Positions 1 to 8,853 of a stretch of DNA of 39,174 bases are shown here, piece by piece. The notes beneath the pieces were generated by a model. That model did no database searches, had not been told where the DNA came from, and saw only the letters and a program-made list of their open reading frames with translations. Source of the DNA: Bryobacterales bacterium (GTDB lineage: Bacteria > Acidobacteriota > Terriglobia > Bryobacterales > Bryobacteraceae). The stretch is taken from contig JAOAPR010000016.1 of the NCBI GenBank assembly GCA_025463005.1, forward strand, positions 1-39,174. The letters run 5' to 3'. The translations under genes were made by a program, and so were the position numbers. Position 1 is the stretch's first letter, and each line of letters begins with the position of its first letter.

Positions 1-536
1 GCCCAGATCATTTGCTGACAGTCGAGGCCCAGCAGCTTGCCGATCGCGGTGGCCGCGCCGAACACTCCGGCTGTTCCGGTAATGTGCCACCCGGCATCGT
101 AATGCGATGGATAAACCGCGTTGCCAATGCGCGATTCGGCTTCGAATCCCAGGATGAACGCTTCCATGAAAGCGCGCCCCGACACCGGATTCGCGCTGGC
201 GTAGGCGAACAGCGCCGAGGCCACCGGCGACGTGGGATGGATGTAATTCTTGGGCGTGGTGTCGTCGTAATCGTAGACGTGCGAGCTGATCCCGTTCATC
301 AGGGAAGCATGCAGCGGGTCCAGGCGCTCGCTACGTCCAAGAATGCTTGCGGTCGGCTTGCCGGAAAACGGACCCAGAGCCTGAATCGCCCGGTTCACCG
401 CTGTATCGACGCTGCCGCCCAGCGCGCATCCCACGTAATTGACGATCGCCCGGCCAGCTTCGTGGCGCACGTCCTTAGGGACGCTTTCAATCCGGCTGGT
501 AACTATATACGAGGCTAGCGTTTGCGTTTCCGGCAA
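1..536 (-). CDS. MmgE/PrpD family protein (partial, runs off left edge)
   Basis: This is the N-terminal part (about 178 codons) of a leftward gene cut by the window edge. The translation contains motifs typical of the MmgE/PrpD fold (2-methylcitrate dehydratase, cis-aconitate decarboxylase and relatives): NGISSHVYDYDDTTPKNYIHP near residue 80 and GWHITGTAGVFGAA near residue 145. The divergent neighbour is a paralog carrying the equivalent EYDDTHNESIVH and HPTGLFATFGAA segments. No ATG is available after the last upstream in-frame stop. The likely start is TTG at 536, with GGGA seven bases upstream, and a second TTG lies further upstream. The substrate cannot be told from sequence: the family covers dehydratases and decarboxylases acting on hydroxy or unsaturated di- and tricarboxylates. 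Family call strong, start weak. Confidence 0.85.
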   Translation of the reverse strand, partial: MPETQTLASYIVTSRIESVPKDVRHEAGRAIVNYVGCALGGSVDTAVNRAIQALGPFSGKPTASILGRSERLDPLHASLMNGISSHVYDYDDTTPKNYIHPTSPVASALFAYASANPVSGRAFMEAFILGFEAESRIGNAVYPSHYDAGWHITGTAGVFGAATAIGKLLGLDCQQMIW

Positions 537-561
537 GTGACAATCCCAGAGTGACAATTGT
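537..561. promoter_or_regulatory. Short divergent intergenic region with repeated GTGACAAT
   Basis: The two MmgE/PrpD genes diverge from a gap of only about 20-40 bp. It contains GTGACAAT twice (537-544 and 551-558), 14 bp apart, and the second copy runs into the 8-bp palindrome ACAATTGT (554-561). Repeated half-sites between two divergent related genes suggest one shared operator. No convincing -35/-10 pair is visible in the gap, so at least one promoter must lie inside a coding region or be non-canonical. Confidence 0.3.
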
Positions 562-572
562 ACAGTAGTGCC

Positions 573-2006
573 GTGAACTCTCCAGTTTCAAGTAGCGCGC
601 AAGCGCACTACCCACTCTCGAGCGAGCTTGCCGCGTGGGCATCGCGCGTCCGATTCGAAGACCTGCCGGCCGACGTCGTGGAAGCCACCAAGCTGCGCGT
701 GATGGACGTGATCGGGCTGTCACTGGCCGGGGCGGAAACCGCTTTTGGAAAATCCACCCGCGATGCGGTGGTCGCGATGTCTCCCGCCGGTCCGTGCCGC
801 ATTCTCGGTTTCGGAGACCCGGTGGGTGTGACCGCAGCCGCGTTCGCAAACGGAGCGCTTTCGCAAGCCTTAGAGTACGACGATACGCACAATGAGTCGA
901 TCGTACACATGAGCAGCCCCGCGGTCGCCGCGGCATTGGCGCTTTCCGAATTCACATCGGTGACGGGACGTGACCTGATCACGGCCATAGCGTTGGGTAA
1001 CGAGATCTCCTGCCGCGTGGGCAGCGTATCATCAGGTGAGCTTCACAAGCGCGGGTTCCATCCAACTGGCTTGTTCGCGACCTTCGGGGCGGCTTTTCTC
1101 GCCGCGAAGCTGCTGGGGCGGGACGCGGAAACGATGGCGCGCGCGGCAGGGATCGCCGGCAGTTTCGCTTCGGGCTTGCTCGAATGTTGGGTGGATGGGA
1201 CGCAGACCAAGTTTCTACACCCCGGCTGGTCGGCGCAGAGCGGGATCACCGCCGCTATGCTGGCGCGCTCGGGTGTTACGGGTCCCGCGCAGGTTTTCGA
1301 GGGCCGCTGGGGCTTATTCGCCAGCCACGTGCAGGATCCGAATGCCCATCGCGATTTCGCGCGCATAAACGCGGATCTGGGCTCGCATTGGGAAAGCCGC
1401 AATTCGTCGTTCAAACCGTTTCCCGCCGCGCACGTGATTCATCCTTACATCAGCGCCGCGATCCGGGTGCGGAACAAGCACGCGATTCCCCTTGCAGACA
1501 TCGAAAGCGTCGATTGTCCTGTGACTGGATTTATCGTATCGATTGTCTGTGAGCCAACCGCTGAGAAACACGCGCCCGCGTCGGACTCGCACGGCCGTGT
1601 GAGCCTGCAGTACAGCGTCGCCGAAGCGCTGTTCTTCGGAGAACTCGGAAAGCACGCTTACAGCGACCAGAGCCGCCGGAATCCGGAGATCCTGGCGCTG
1701 GCCCGGAAAGTACGCTATCACGTGGATCCTGAGTATCCGGGTCCGGGGCGTTTCAAGGGCGCGGTGAAAGTCACGTTGAAGGACGGCAGGCAGTTAGAAG
1801 AGGTGGAGGAATACAATCGCGGCTCCGCCGAGAATCCGATGACCTACGAAGAACTTCGCGCCAAGTTCGAGGACAATGCCAGCGGGTTCCTGTCAGCGGA
1901 TGCGCGACGCCGTGTGGCGGACGAGATCCAGCGCCTGGAGTTGCTGCCAGATGCCAAGGTTCTGGTAGAACTCACTACCACCGAAGAGTATTGTAAAAAG
2001 ACATGA
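573..2006 (+). CDS. MmgE/PrpD family protein
   Basis: A full-length MmgE/PrpD family protein of about 477 residues, the usual size for this fold. It is a second paralog, divergent from the gene at 1-536. Recognisable segments are LRVMDVIGLSLAGAE near the N-terminus, ALEYDDTHNESIVHMSSP, the glycine-rich FHPTGLFATFGAAFLAAKLLG and the FLHPGWSAQSG segment mid-protein. Members dehydrate or decarboxylate small organic acids, and which acid is not visible here. It has no signal peptide, so it should be cytoplasmic. The start is uncertain: GTG at 573 and TTG at 558 are both in frame and neither has a strong ribosome site. Its stop overlaps the next start (ATGA at 2003-2006), so it is probably co-translated with the secreted esterase downstream. 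Confidence 0.88.
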   Translation: MNSPVSSSAQAHYPLSSELAAWASRVRFEDLPADVVEATKLRVMDVIGLSLAGAETAFGKSTRDAVVAMSPAGPCRILGFGDPVGVTAAAFANGALSQALEYDDTHNESIVHMSSPAVAAALALSEFTSVTGRDLITAIALGNEISCRVGSVSSGELHKRGFHPTGLFATFGAAFLAAKLLGRDAETMARAAGIAGSFASGLLECWVDGTQTKFLHPGWSAQSGITAAMLARSGVTGPAQVFEGRWGLFASHVQDPNAHRDFARINADLGSHWESRNSSFKPFPAAHVIHPYISAAIRVRNKHAIPLADIESVDCPVTGFIVSIVCEPTAEKHAPASDSHGRVSLQYSVAEALFFGELGKHAYSDQSRRNPEILALARKVRYHVDPEYPGPGRFKGAVKVTLKDGRQLEEVEEYNRGSAENPMTYEELRAKFEDNASGFLSADARRRVADEIQRLELLPDAKVLVELTTTEEYCKKT

Positions 2007-3709
2007 AATACCGGATCTTGCTTCTATTGACCGCTGCTCTCCCGTGTATCGGTCAGAGCATTGCGTCCAAATGCGCGGGTCTGAATTCCCTGACGGGGCT
2101 GCCGAACTCGACCACGCTGATCAATTCTTCCATGCTGAATGCGCCCCGCGGACCGCAGGGCAATACGCCCGCTCTGCCTGAACATTGCGAGGTCCAGGGA
2201 CGGATGAACGAACGCATCGGCGTAAACTCGCAACGCTACGCCATCAGGTTCCATCTGCGTCTGCCCACGGATTGGAATGGGCGCTTCTTGTTTGAAGGCG
2301 GCGGCGGATCAAACGGAAATCTCGGCAGCGCGCTGGGGAACCTGCAAGGACAGCAACGGACGAATGCCCTGGCGATGGGATTCGCGGTGGTCTCGACGGA
2401 TTCCGGGCACGACAACGCCGTCAATAACGATCCCAACCGCAACGGCACGGTGACATTCGGGTTCGATCCGCAAGCGCGCCGCGACTTCGGATATAACTCC
2501 TACGATCAGGTCACGCAGGCCGCCAAGGCGATCATCCGGGTTTACTACGGCCGAGCGCCCGAGCGTTCGTACTACGTTGGCTGCTCGGAGGGCGGCCGCG
2601 AAGCGATGATGATGTCACAGCGATTCCCCACATATTTCGACGGAATCCTGGCGTGTGCTCCCGGTCTCAAGCTCGCCAAAGCCGCGCTGTTCGGCCACGC
2701 CGCCGATGCGCAGGCATTGGGCGAAGCGGCCAAGGCCTCGGGAATCTACGATCGGTTCGGGCAGCCGCTTCTGAATAAAACCTTTACCGATGAGGATCTG
2801 GATCTGGCGGCGCAGGCGATTATGACCGCGTGTGATGCGCTGGATGGTTTAGAAGACGGGGTTATCGACAATTTTCCGGGTTGCACCTCAGCCGTTGTGG
2901 CGCCCAAGTTCGCTGGGCTCACGTGTAAAGGCGCGAAGCGGAACACCTGCCTTTCAGGTGCGCAGGTGGCAGCGCTCCAGCGACTTTTCGCGGGCGCCAG
3001 GAGCGCCCAAGGCGAGCTACTCTACGCCGACTGGGCGTGGGACCGTGGCATCGGCGGCAAAATCGGTGAAACCTACAATCAGGGATGGCGATCGTGGAAA
3101 CTGGGCGCGTTCGACGCCGCCAACAATTCTTCGATCATCGCAACTTTGGGGAGCGCTTCGGCATCCGCGCTGTTTGTGACGCCGCCGGTTACCATCCCCG
3201 CCTCCGGCGCCGGTCCCATGGCCTATCTGCTTGGGATTGACTTCGAACGAGACGCTGGAAAGCTGTACGCGAAGTCCGGCGAATTCACGGAAGCAGTCTG
3301 GGATTTCATGATGGCCAGCGCGACGGATCTTTCGGCGTTCAAGAACCGCCGCGGCAAGCTGCTGATCGTGCACGGCGTCAGCGATCCGGTATTCTCGATC
3401 AACGACACAATCTCGTGGTGGAATGACGTGAATCGCGCGAATAACGGCGCTGCCTCGGATTTCACCAGGTTGTTCGCGGTTCCGGGTATGAATCACTGCG
3501 GCGGCGGCCCGGCTACGGACCAATTCGACGCGTTCACGGCGCTGGTGAACTGGGTGGAAAAGAGCACTGCGCCGGACAGGATCGTCGCCACTGCGGGACA
3601 AAACTCGCCTTGGCCAGGGCGGACGCGCCCGTTGTGCGCGTATCCCAAGCAGGCTCGTTACAAAGGCTCGGGCAGTATCGAAGACGCGAGCAATTTCGTA
3701 TGTCAGTGA
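2003..3709 (+). CDS. Tannase/feruloyl esterase family secreted hydrolase
   Basis: A 568-residue alpha/beta hydrolase of the tannase/feruloyl esterase family, predicted to hydrolyse esters of phenolic acids outside the cytoplasm. The first 20 residues (MKYRILLLLTAALPCIGQS) form a signal peptide. The family's CS-D-HC arrangement is present: nucleophile Ser195 in GCSEGG beside Cys194, Asp461 in VSDPVF, and His498 beside Cys499 in MNHCGGG. In characterised members the two cysteines form a disulfide that holds Ser and His together. An acidic loop around residues 278-289 (DALDGLEDGVID) matches the calcium-binding loop of the lid domain. The start ATG overlaps the upstream stop. The exact ester (gallate, ferulate or other) cannot be read from the sequence. 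Confidence 0.9.
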   Translation: MKYRILLLLTAALPCIGQSIASKCAGLNSLTGLPNSTTLINSSMLNAPRGPQGNTPALPEHCEVQGRMNERIGVNSQRYAIRFHLRLPTDWNGRFLFEGGGGSNGNLGSALGNLQGQQRTNALAMGFAVVSTDSGHDNAVNNDPNRNGTVTFGFDPQARRDFGYNSYDQVTQAAKAIIRVYYGRAPERSYYVGCSEGGREAMMMSQRFPTYFDGILACAPGLKLAKAALFGHAADAQALGEAAKASGIYDRFGQPLLNKTFTDEDLDLAAQAIMTACDALDGLEDGVIDNFPGCTSAVVAPKFAGLTCKGAKRNTCLSGAQVAALQRLFAGARSAQGELLYADWAWDRGIGGKIGETYNQGWRSWKLGAFDAANNSSIIATLGSASASALFVTPPVTIPASGAGPMAYLLGIDFERDAGKLYAKSGEFTEAVWDFMMASATDLSAFKNRRGKLLIVHGVSDPVFSINDTISWWNDVNRANNGAASDFTRLFAVPGMNHCGGGPATDQFDAFTALVNWVEKSTAPDRIVATAGQNSPWPGRTRPLCAYPKQARYKGSGSIEDASNFVCQ

Positions 3710-4173
3710 GCCATTCTCGGCGCAAATTCGTTCAAAGCGCCGCAGCAGTTGCTGGAGCGTCCAAACTTGCGGCGCAACAGACCGGAAGCGTCCGCGGCTT
3801 CGATCACGTCGCGCTGCCGATGCAGAATACCGACGCGATGCTGGCTTTCTACCGAGGACTCGGCTTCCAGGTCACCGAGAATGCGAACGCTTGTTCGGTC
3901 TACATCGGCGATCAGATGATCAACTTCCATCGACCTGCCTGGTGGCAGAGCGGGACATTTACCTTGCGCGCTCCGGCCGCCAAACCTCCCTGTGGCGATC
4001 TATGCTTTGTGTGGGACGGCACGGCGGCGGCGCTTAAGGCCATGCTCGATCACGCCGGCGCGAGGGTCATCGAGGGTCCGGTGGCTCGCCAGGGCGGACG
4101 CAAAAAGGCGGGTTCGAGCGTCTACGTGCGCGATCCGGACGGGAATCTGCTCGAGTTCATGATCTATTCGTAG
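3700..4173 (+). CDS. Tat-exported VOC (glyoxalase/dioxygenase-fold) protein
   Basis: A 157-residue single-domain protein of the vicinal-oxygen-chelate superfamily. The start ATG at 3700 lies inside the end of the tannase gene (10 bp overlap) and gives a twin-arginine signal, SRRKFVQSAAAVAG, followed by LAAQ as a likely cleavage region. Export of a folded, metal-loaded protein would fit. The mature part starts with GFDHVALPM, where the His is a usual first metal ligand, and ends with VRDPDGNLLEFMIYS, where the Glu is the usual last ligand. The middle ALDEAG-like segment (MLDHAGARVIEGP) is also typical. Candidate activities are lyase, epimerase or extradiol cleavage. Clustering with a phenolic-ester hydrolase makes an aromatic substrate plausible, but this is inference. 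Confidence 0.85.
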   Translation: MSVSHSRRKFVQSAAAVAGASKLAAQQTGSVRGFDHVALPMQNTDAMLAFYRGLGFQVTENANACSVYIGDQMINFHRPAWWQSGTFTLRAPAAKPPCGDLCFVWDGTAAALKAMLDHAGARVIEGPVARQGGRKKAGSSVYVRDPDGNLLEFMIYS

Positions 4174-4184
4174 GCCGCTGTTCC

Positions 4185-7100
4185 CTAGAAGGTGATCCGT
4201 CCGACCAGTGTGCCAGTGCGGTAGCCCTGGGTGCCGGCGGTCGGGACGATCGTTCCATAGCCGCTCGAATAGAGGCCGGTAAGAGGCGACTTGAGCGCAG
4301 GCGATGTGGGAGACACTCCAGTGCCCGTGCTGGTCGGTTGGGGCAAGCGCAGGCGATTGAAAATGTTCGAAAACTCCACACGGACGTTAAAGGTCATCTT
4401 CTCTTTGATCCGGAAGGTGCGTCCAAAATTGGCGTTCTCGGTGGGCAAACGGATACCCCGGAACTCGCGAATGCTGCTAAAGTTCGAGGACCACTTGCCG
4501 TCCGGCACTCCTGCCCAGGCGGCCGGGTTAAGCACCACCGTCTTGGTCGGATCGAAGCAGTGACAGTTGATATCGAGCTCGTCGGTATGCTGTTTGCCGT
4601 CCAGATCGACCCAATTCGTTGTATAGAGCGGTTGCCCTGCGACTAGTTCGGCGGGGCCAGGTCCGCGGCCCAGCCACCCGTTGATCGGAGCAGCCCCAGC
4701 GTTCGCGGTAGGCCGGGTGATGATCGGTGCGCTCTGATACTGCATGTACCACCCGATGTTCCAATCCCCAAGCACGTAGGAGATCACCTTGCTTTGGAAG
4801 AAGTTCGTCCTGGGCGTCGTGTACTGCGCCGAAAGTCTGAGCTGGAAGGGAAGATCGTTCGCCGAGAGGTTCTTACCGAGGCCACGGTTGAAGATATCGG
4901 GCGAGCTAAACAGATCCAGATTCTTCGACCAGGTGAAGTTTCCATTCACCGTCAAACCGTGGGAAAACCGTTCTGTGACGGTCGCTTGCAGCGAATCGTA
5001 CCAGGTCTTCCCGAGCGGCGCCGAGACGGGACTGATGTTGCCGGTGTACTGCGGGAACGGCAACAACGATTGGAGCAGAGTTTGGGCCGTATCGAAGCCG
5101 GAGTACGGCAGAACGATTCCTCGTGCCGCCAGGGCCGATCGGTCGGCGGTGCCGATCTGCCTGACTTGAGTTTGCAGAAGGGTCCGGTCTGCCAGGTTAC
5201 CTACATTGAATCCGTACTTGTTGAGGAGCGCCTCAGACATCGAGTTCACCGGCGCGAGTGCACCCGCGCCGCCTGTGCTCCACCATATACCCCGATTCGC
5301 GACGTAAGAGGCCTCCACTACCAGATTCCGCGTCAACTCTCGCTGGATGCCGATGCTCCACTGATACTGACGGGCGGGCCGCGACGCGTTGGGATCGATA
5401 TATGCGGGCGGGCCCCCGGTGGTGTTGTTCAGCGGCAGGGCTCCCGCGCTGAAGTTCGGGAACACCGGCTTGATCGTGGAAGGAGGGCCGTCCTGGAGAT
5501 TGAAGAATGACAGGCCAAATCCGGGAGTTCCGAGGGTCTGATAATTCAGAGGGGTGCTGGCCGGTACATTCGTGACGTTGTAGACCACACCGAAGCCGCC
5601 CCGGAGCACCGTCTTCGAATTGATCTGGTAGGCAATCCCGATCCTTGGACCCAACGCGTAGGGGTAGTTGCTGGCAAACCGGCAGCTACAAAAAGCTTCG
5701 TAAATCACGCCTCCCGGATGGCCGCCAGCGCTCGGATTTGCAATCGTCCGAGAGAAATCCGCAATTCGGCCGTAGGTCTCCCTGGGGTAAGTGCCATAGT
5801 CCCATCGGAGTCCGTAATCGAGCGTCAGTTTGCGAGTGACCTTCCACGTATCCTGCAGGAACAGAGCCCACTGTTGCTTCCCGAATTTGTAAACCGCCGG
5901 CACTCCAAGGCCGTAACTGGATACTTGTCCTAGCAGGAAACTCGCGTACGCAAAGCCGGTGCTGCCTTGCGACAGGACCACCGGCTCCAAAGCAGTTTGG
6001 GCAGTCGGGATCGCACCTCCGACAGGCGCGCCGAAACCAATGGAGCCCGAGTTATTCCACGGCGGCTGGACATTGCTTACCTGGGGATTCCCCTCGGCAC
6101 GCCACTCCCCGCCTAATTTCCAGGTGTGATTGTTCCGTACCCAGGTAAGGCCCAGGTTCGCGGCGGGTTTTTCCAAATGCTGATCGAGCTGGAATAACGG
6201 TCCCATGTTGGACATTCCGCCAGTGGCAACAGTCGGGACCCCGGTAATCGTGAGCGTTGGAAAGTTCCTAACAGCGGTGGCGCCTTTGAGTCCGAGTTCC
6301 TTAAGAACGTCATAGTGAACATCTGGCGCGTTATCCCTTAGAAAATTCCTCTGGAAGCCTATCCCTAGATGCAATAGCAAGGTGGGCGTAAGGCTATGGT
6401 CGTAGTTCAGGCGCTCATTGTGCGCATTGTCAAAGTTCCCGATCGCCGTCGTGATCGGTGAAGGGAAGCCTTCGGGCGTGGCGGGCGAGCCCACAATCGG
6501 ATACTGGTCTGCGGTAACGGTCCGGGACCAGAAAAAGGAAAGATGTCCCTTGCTGCCGATGGACTGATCTATCTTGAGGGACGGAATCTCCGTGGTTCTG
6601 TGACTATTCTGCAAGCCGTTGAAATTGCTGCCGACCTGGGTGAGTGCGTTCGGTCCCCTCGGAAGAGGAATCAGTTTCTGGATGTTCAGGGCCACCTGGT
6701 CCTGACGCGCGAGAGGAATCTTGTTGTCTGGGAACGGATTCCGAACCGTAAGGTTTTGGTTGTTGACCACCACCGTTTGAAAACTATTGGGATCGTAAAT
6801 CGTGCCGGAAAGGACCGTACGACCGAGAGGATCAACATAGTTTGTGGCCGAAGCTCCAGATCCAACTCGAAGCAGTTGATTGTTGTTGAAGCCGAACAAC
6901 CTGGAGAAATCGCCATTCCTATAGTCCTGAATAGGCACCGTCACTGCCTGGGTCAAAACCGACTGGTTTTCTCGGAACTGTTCAAAATTCCAAAAAAAGA
7001 AGGTTTTGTCGGTGCCGTTGTACACCTTGGGAATACGGACTGGACCGCCCAAACTGCCTCCGTAGTCATTTCGCCGGGCCTTGTTGTGAAGTCCGGTATA

Positions 7101-7928
7101 CGGCTGGCTAGCATTAAAGGCTTCGTTGACGTTGTAGTCGTAGAGGCTGCCGTGGTATTGGTTGGTCCCCGATCGCATGGTGGCGTTAAGCAGTCCACCG
7201 CCTACCGTTCCATATTCCGCCGCAAAATTGCTGGTTTGAACCGCGACTTCCTGGATCGCCTCGGCACTTGGCTGGACTTCAAACGGGTACTGTACCAGCG
7301 TGCCGTTCGTGCCTGCGTCCATGCCTTCCACGCGGAACGAGGCGGTGTTGGTCGGGGCGCCGTTCACAGTCAATTGCTGGGTGCCCGCGGAAACTCCGGA
7401 ATTGGGAATGTTGAACTGTGCGCCCGGAACGAGCTGGGCCAGTGCCCAAGGGTTTCGGATACCCGCGGCGGACGCCCCTTGCGGTCCGATGCCGAGCAGG
7501 GGGAGGTTATTCAACCGTTCGCCAGTAACGTTGGTCGCGAGCTCCCCGTTTTCGGTCTTGAGTAAAGTCGCTTCCGCGGTGACCGTGACCGTTTCTGCGT
7601 TCGAGCCCACCTCGAGCCCTATATCGATCCGGACGGTTTGCGTCGGCGCGAGGGTTAGTCCTTGCCGCGTGTATTTCTTGAATCCCTGAATATTGGCAGT
7701 CAGCTCATAGGAGCCAGGCGGCAAATTTACGATGGTGAAGTTACCAGTCGCAGTGGAGGTGCCGGGATAGACCTGAGCCGTGGCTACGTTTTTGGCTTCA
7801 ATCGCCGCATTTGCGACGACAGCTCCGGTGGGATCCGAAATGGTGCCTGTGATAGTAGCGCGGTCTGTTTGTGCGATCGCGCTTAAAACCCCTACGACGA
7901 AGCAAATCGCTAACCGGGCGATGCGCAT
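4185..7928 (-). CDS. Oar-like TonB-dependent receptor with carboxypeptidase-regulatory-like N-terminal domain
   Basis: A 1247-residue outer-membrane receptor of the large kind that is expanded in Acidobacteria. A signal peptide (about residues 1-20, ending SAIAQ) precedes a carboxypeptidase-regulatory-like beta-sandwich (about 23-110, with TGTISDPTGAVVANA and NLPPGSYELTA). A plug follows (about 125-250, including FRVEGMDAGTNG and NFAAEYGTVGGGLLNA), then a long beta-barrel ending in Phe (GRITF), as outer-membrane barrels usually do. It should import or bind a ligand too large for porins, energised by TonB, but nothing in the sequence names the ligand. No TonB/ExbB/ExbD gene is nearby. The ATG at 7928 has GGGGAG about six bases upstream. 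It converges on the VOC gene with 11 bp between stops, and a promoter lies at 8004-8032. Confidence 0.93.
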   Translation of the reverse strand: MRIARLAICFVVGVLSAIAQTDRATITGTISDPTGAVVANAAIEAKNVATAQVYPGTSTATGNFTIVNLPPGSYELTANIQGFKKYTRQGLTLAPTQTVRIDIGLEVGSNAETVTVTAEATLLKTENGELATNVTGERLNNLPLLGIGPQGASAAGIRNPWALAQLVPGAQFNIPNSGVSAGTQQLTVNGAPTNTASFRVEGMDAGTNGTLVQYPFEVQPSAEAIQEVAVQTSNFAAEYGTVGGGLLNATMRSGTNQYHGSLYDYNVNEAFNASQPYTGLHNKARRNDYGGSLGGPVRIPKVYNGTDKTFFFWNFEQFRENQSVLTQAVTVPIQDYRNGDFSRLFGFNNNQLLRVGSGASATNYVDPLGRTVLSGTIYDPNSFQTVVVNNQNLTVRNPFPDNKIPLARQDQVALNIQKLIPLPRGPNALTQVGSNFNGLQNSHRTTEIPSLKIDQSIGSKGHLSFFWSRTVTADQYPIVGSPATPEGFPSPITTAIGNFDNAHNERLNYDHSLTPTLLLHLGIGFQRNFLRDNAPDVHYDVLKELGLKGATAVRNFPTLTITGVPTVATGGMSNMGPLFQLDQHLEKPAANLGLTWVRNNHTWKLGGEWRAEGNPQVSNVQPPWNNSGSIGFGAPVGGAIPTAQTALEPVVLSQGSTGFAYASFLLGQVSSYGLGVPAVYKFGKQQWALFLQDTWKVTRKLTLDYGLRWDYGTYPRETYGRIADFSRTIANPSAGGHPGGVIYEAFCSCRFASNYPYALGPRIGIAYQINSKTVLRGGFGVVYNVTNVPASTPLNYQTLGTPGFGLSFFNLQDGPPSTIKPVFPNFSAGALPLNNTTGGPPAYIDPNASRPARQYQWSIGIQRELTRNLVVEASYVANRGIWWSTGGAGALAPVNSMSEALLNKYGFNVGNLADRTLLQTQVRQIGTADRSALAARGIVLPYSGFDTAQTLLQSLLPFPQYTGNISPVSAPLGKTWYDSLQATVTERFSHGLTVNGNFTWSKNLDLFSSPDIFNRGLGKNLSANDLPFQLRLSAQYTTPRTNFFQSKVISYVLGDWNIGWYMQYQSAPIITRPTANAGAAPINGWLGRGPGPAELVAGQPLYTTNWVDLDGKQHTDELDINCHCFDPTKTVVLNPAAWAGVPDGKWSSNFSSIREFRGIRLPTENANFGRTFRIKEKMTFNVRVEFSNIFNRLRLPQPTSTGTGVSPTSPALKSPLTGLYSSGYGTIVPTAGTQGYRTGTLVGRITF

Positions 7929-8003
7929 GTGTAACTCCCCTTTTGCTAAATAGATGCCCGACGCGGGCTTAACCCAGGCCCCATCTGACAGGTAATCTGA
8001 GGC

Positions 8004-8032
8004 AGTATACTTCGCGGGGATGCGGGGAGCAA
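8004..8032 (-). promoter_or_regulatory. Sigma-70-type promoter for the TonB receptor
   Basis: On the minus strand, TTGCTC (8027-8032) and TATACT (8004-8009) are separated by exactly 17 bases. Transcription would start near 7997 and leave a leader of about 70 bases before the receptor ATG. The -10 matches consensus at five of six positions and the -35 at four of six. It lies just past the end of the preceding leftward gene, so the receptor is probably transcribed on its own. Confidence 0.5.
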
Positions 8033-8054
8033 GGGCCGGGGTGAGAATTGACGC

Positions 8055-8853
8055 TTATTTGCCGACTAATCGGTCTACATCAACATTGAATTCGTTGCAG
8101 ACGTACTCATGGATCTCCCACGTGGCGCTCAGAACGTGGCTTCGCTTGAACGTGTGGGGCTTAGTGAAAGCGCCGGAATCCTCCATAGTGATCTCGGCTT
8201 CGAGATGTCCAAGATCCGGCCGCGAGTAGCGTTCGATGACGTGAAGTTTCTCGGTGTGCGGCGCGCCTCGACCATTGAGCCAGGTCTTGTCGTTGAAGTT
8301 CACGGTATCGACCACCAGTGTGTCGCCTTGCCATGCGGCGATGGAATCGCCCATCCAGCTCGGATCCAGATCTTTGTCGTGGCCGCGATCCAGGAAGAAC
8401 TGCCGAAAGCTGTGGACATTGCCTTCAAACAGCATCACGAGAAGCTTGGGCGTCTGCACGATCTTAAAAGGATAGGGCGTGATGCGCGGCACTCCCGCGG
8501 GCAGGCACTTGGCTTCCGGATCGTCACGGCTCTGAGTAGCCTGGCGTTGTTCCATGATCTTTTGGGCCCAGGGCTGCAAGGGCAAGGCTCCGCCCATGTT
8601 GGCGAAGCTGTAATTTCCCGAGAGCCAGACGCCGGAAAGATCCGGTTTCCCGTCAACCGCGCGAGGCGCTGGACCGGAAGGCGGGGGCGGCAGATTTTCG
8701 TCGCGCACTCCATTGACCGCGATCACTCCCGAGATTTTTCCCGTTTGATTCTGCTTTTTCTGCGCCGGATTGGGCTACTGTCCGCATCGGTGCGAGTGAT
8801 ACGATCGCCGTCAAGACAGTCGCGGCGATCAGAGGAAAGAATCGCGACGTCAT
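8055..8853 (-). pseudogene. Frameshifted secreted protein of an unnamed 'GKPDLSGVW' family
   Basis: Two overlapping reading frames make one protein. The first (from ATG 8853) encodes a clean signal peptide, MTSRFFPLIAATVLTAIVSL...TVAQ, then runs into non-family sequence and stops at 8653. The second carries the whole mature part: AVDGKPDLSGVW, IVQTPKLLVMLFE, DPSWMGDS, GDTLVVDT, NFNDKTW, LHVIERY and a C-terminal HEYVCNE. The span from ATG to stop is 799 bases, one more than a multiple of three. One extra base in a GAAAAAG or GGGAAAAATC run (about 8736-8760) would explain it. The second frame alone could start only at GTG 8726 and would lack a signal peptide. Two intact paralogs lie at 23418 and 25631. 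It may be a real mutation, a slippage site or a sequencing error. Function of the family is unknown to me. Confidence 0.7.

Noticed and set aside
12-518. Rightward ORF of 168 codons at the left edge
   Set aside because: The opposite strand reads a clear MmgE/PrpD N-terminus over the same bases.
487-936. Leftward ORF of 149 codons across the divergent start region
   Set aside because: It overlaps both MmgE/PrpD genes in unrelated frames and is very Arg rich, typical of a shadow frame.
6543-7565. Rightward ORF of 340 codons opposite the TonB receptor gene
   Set aside because: It lies wholly antisense to the receptor, has no family-like sequence and is explained by the high GC content keeping opposite frames open.
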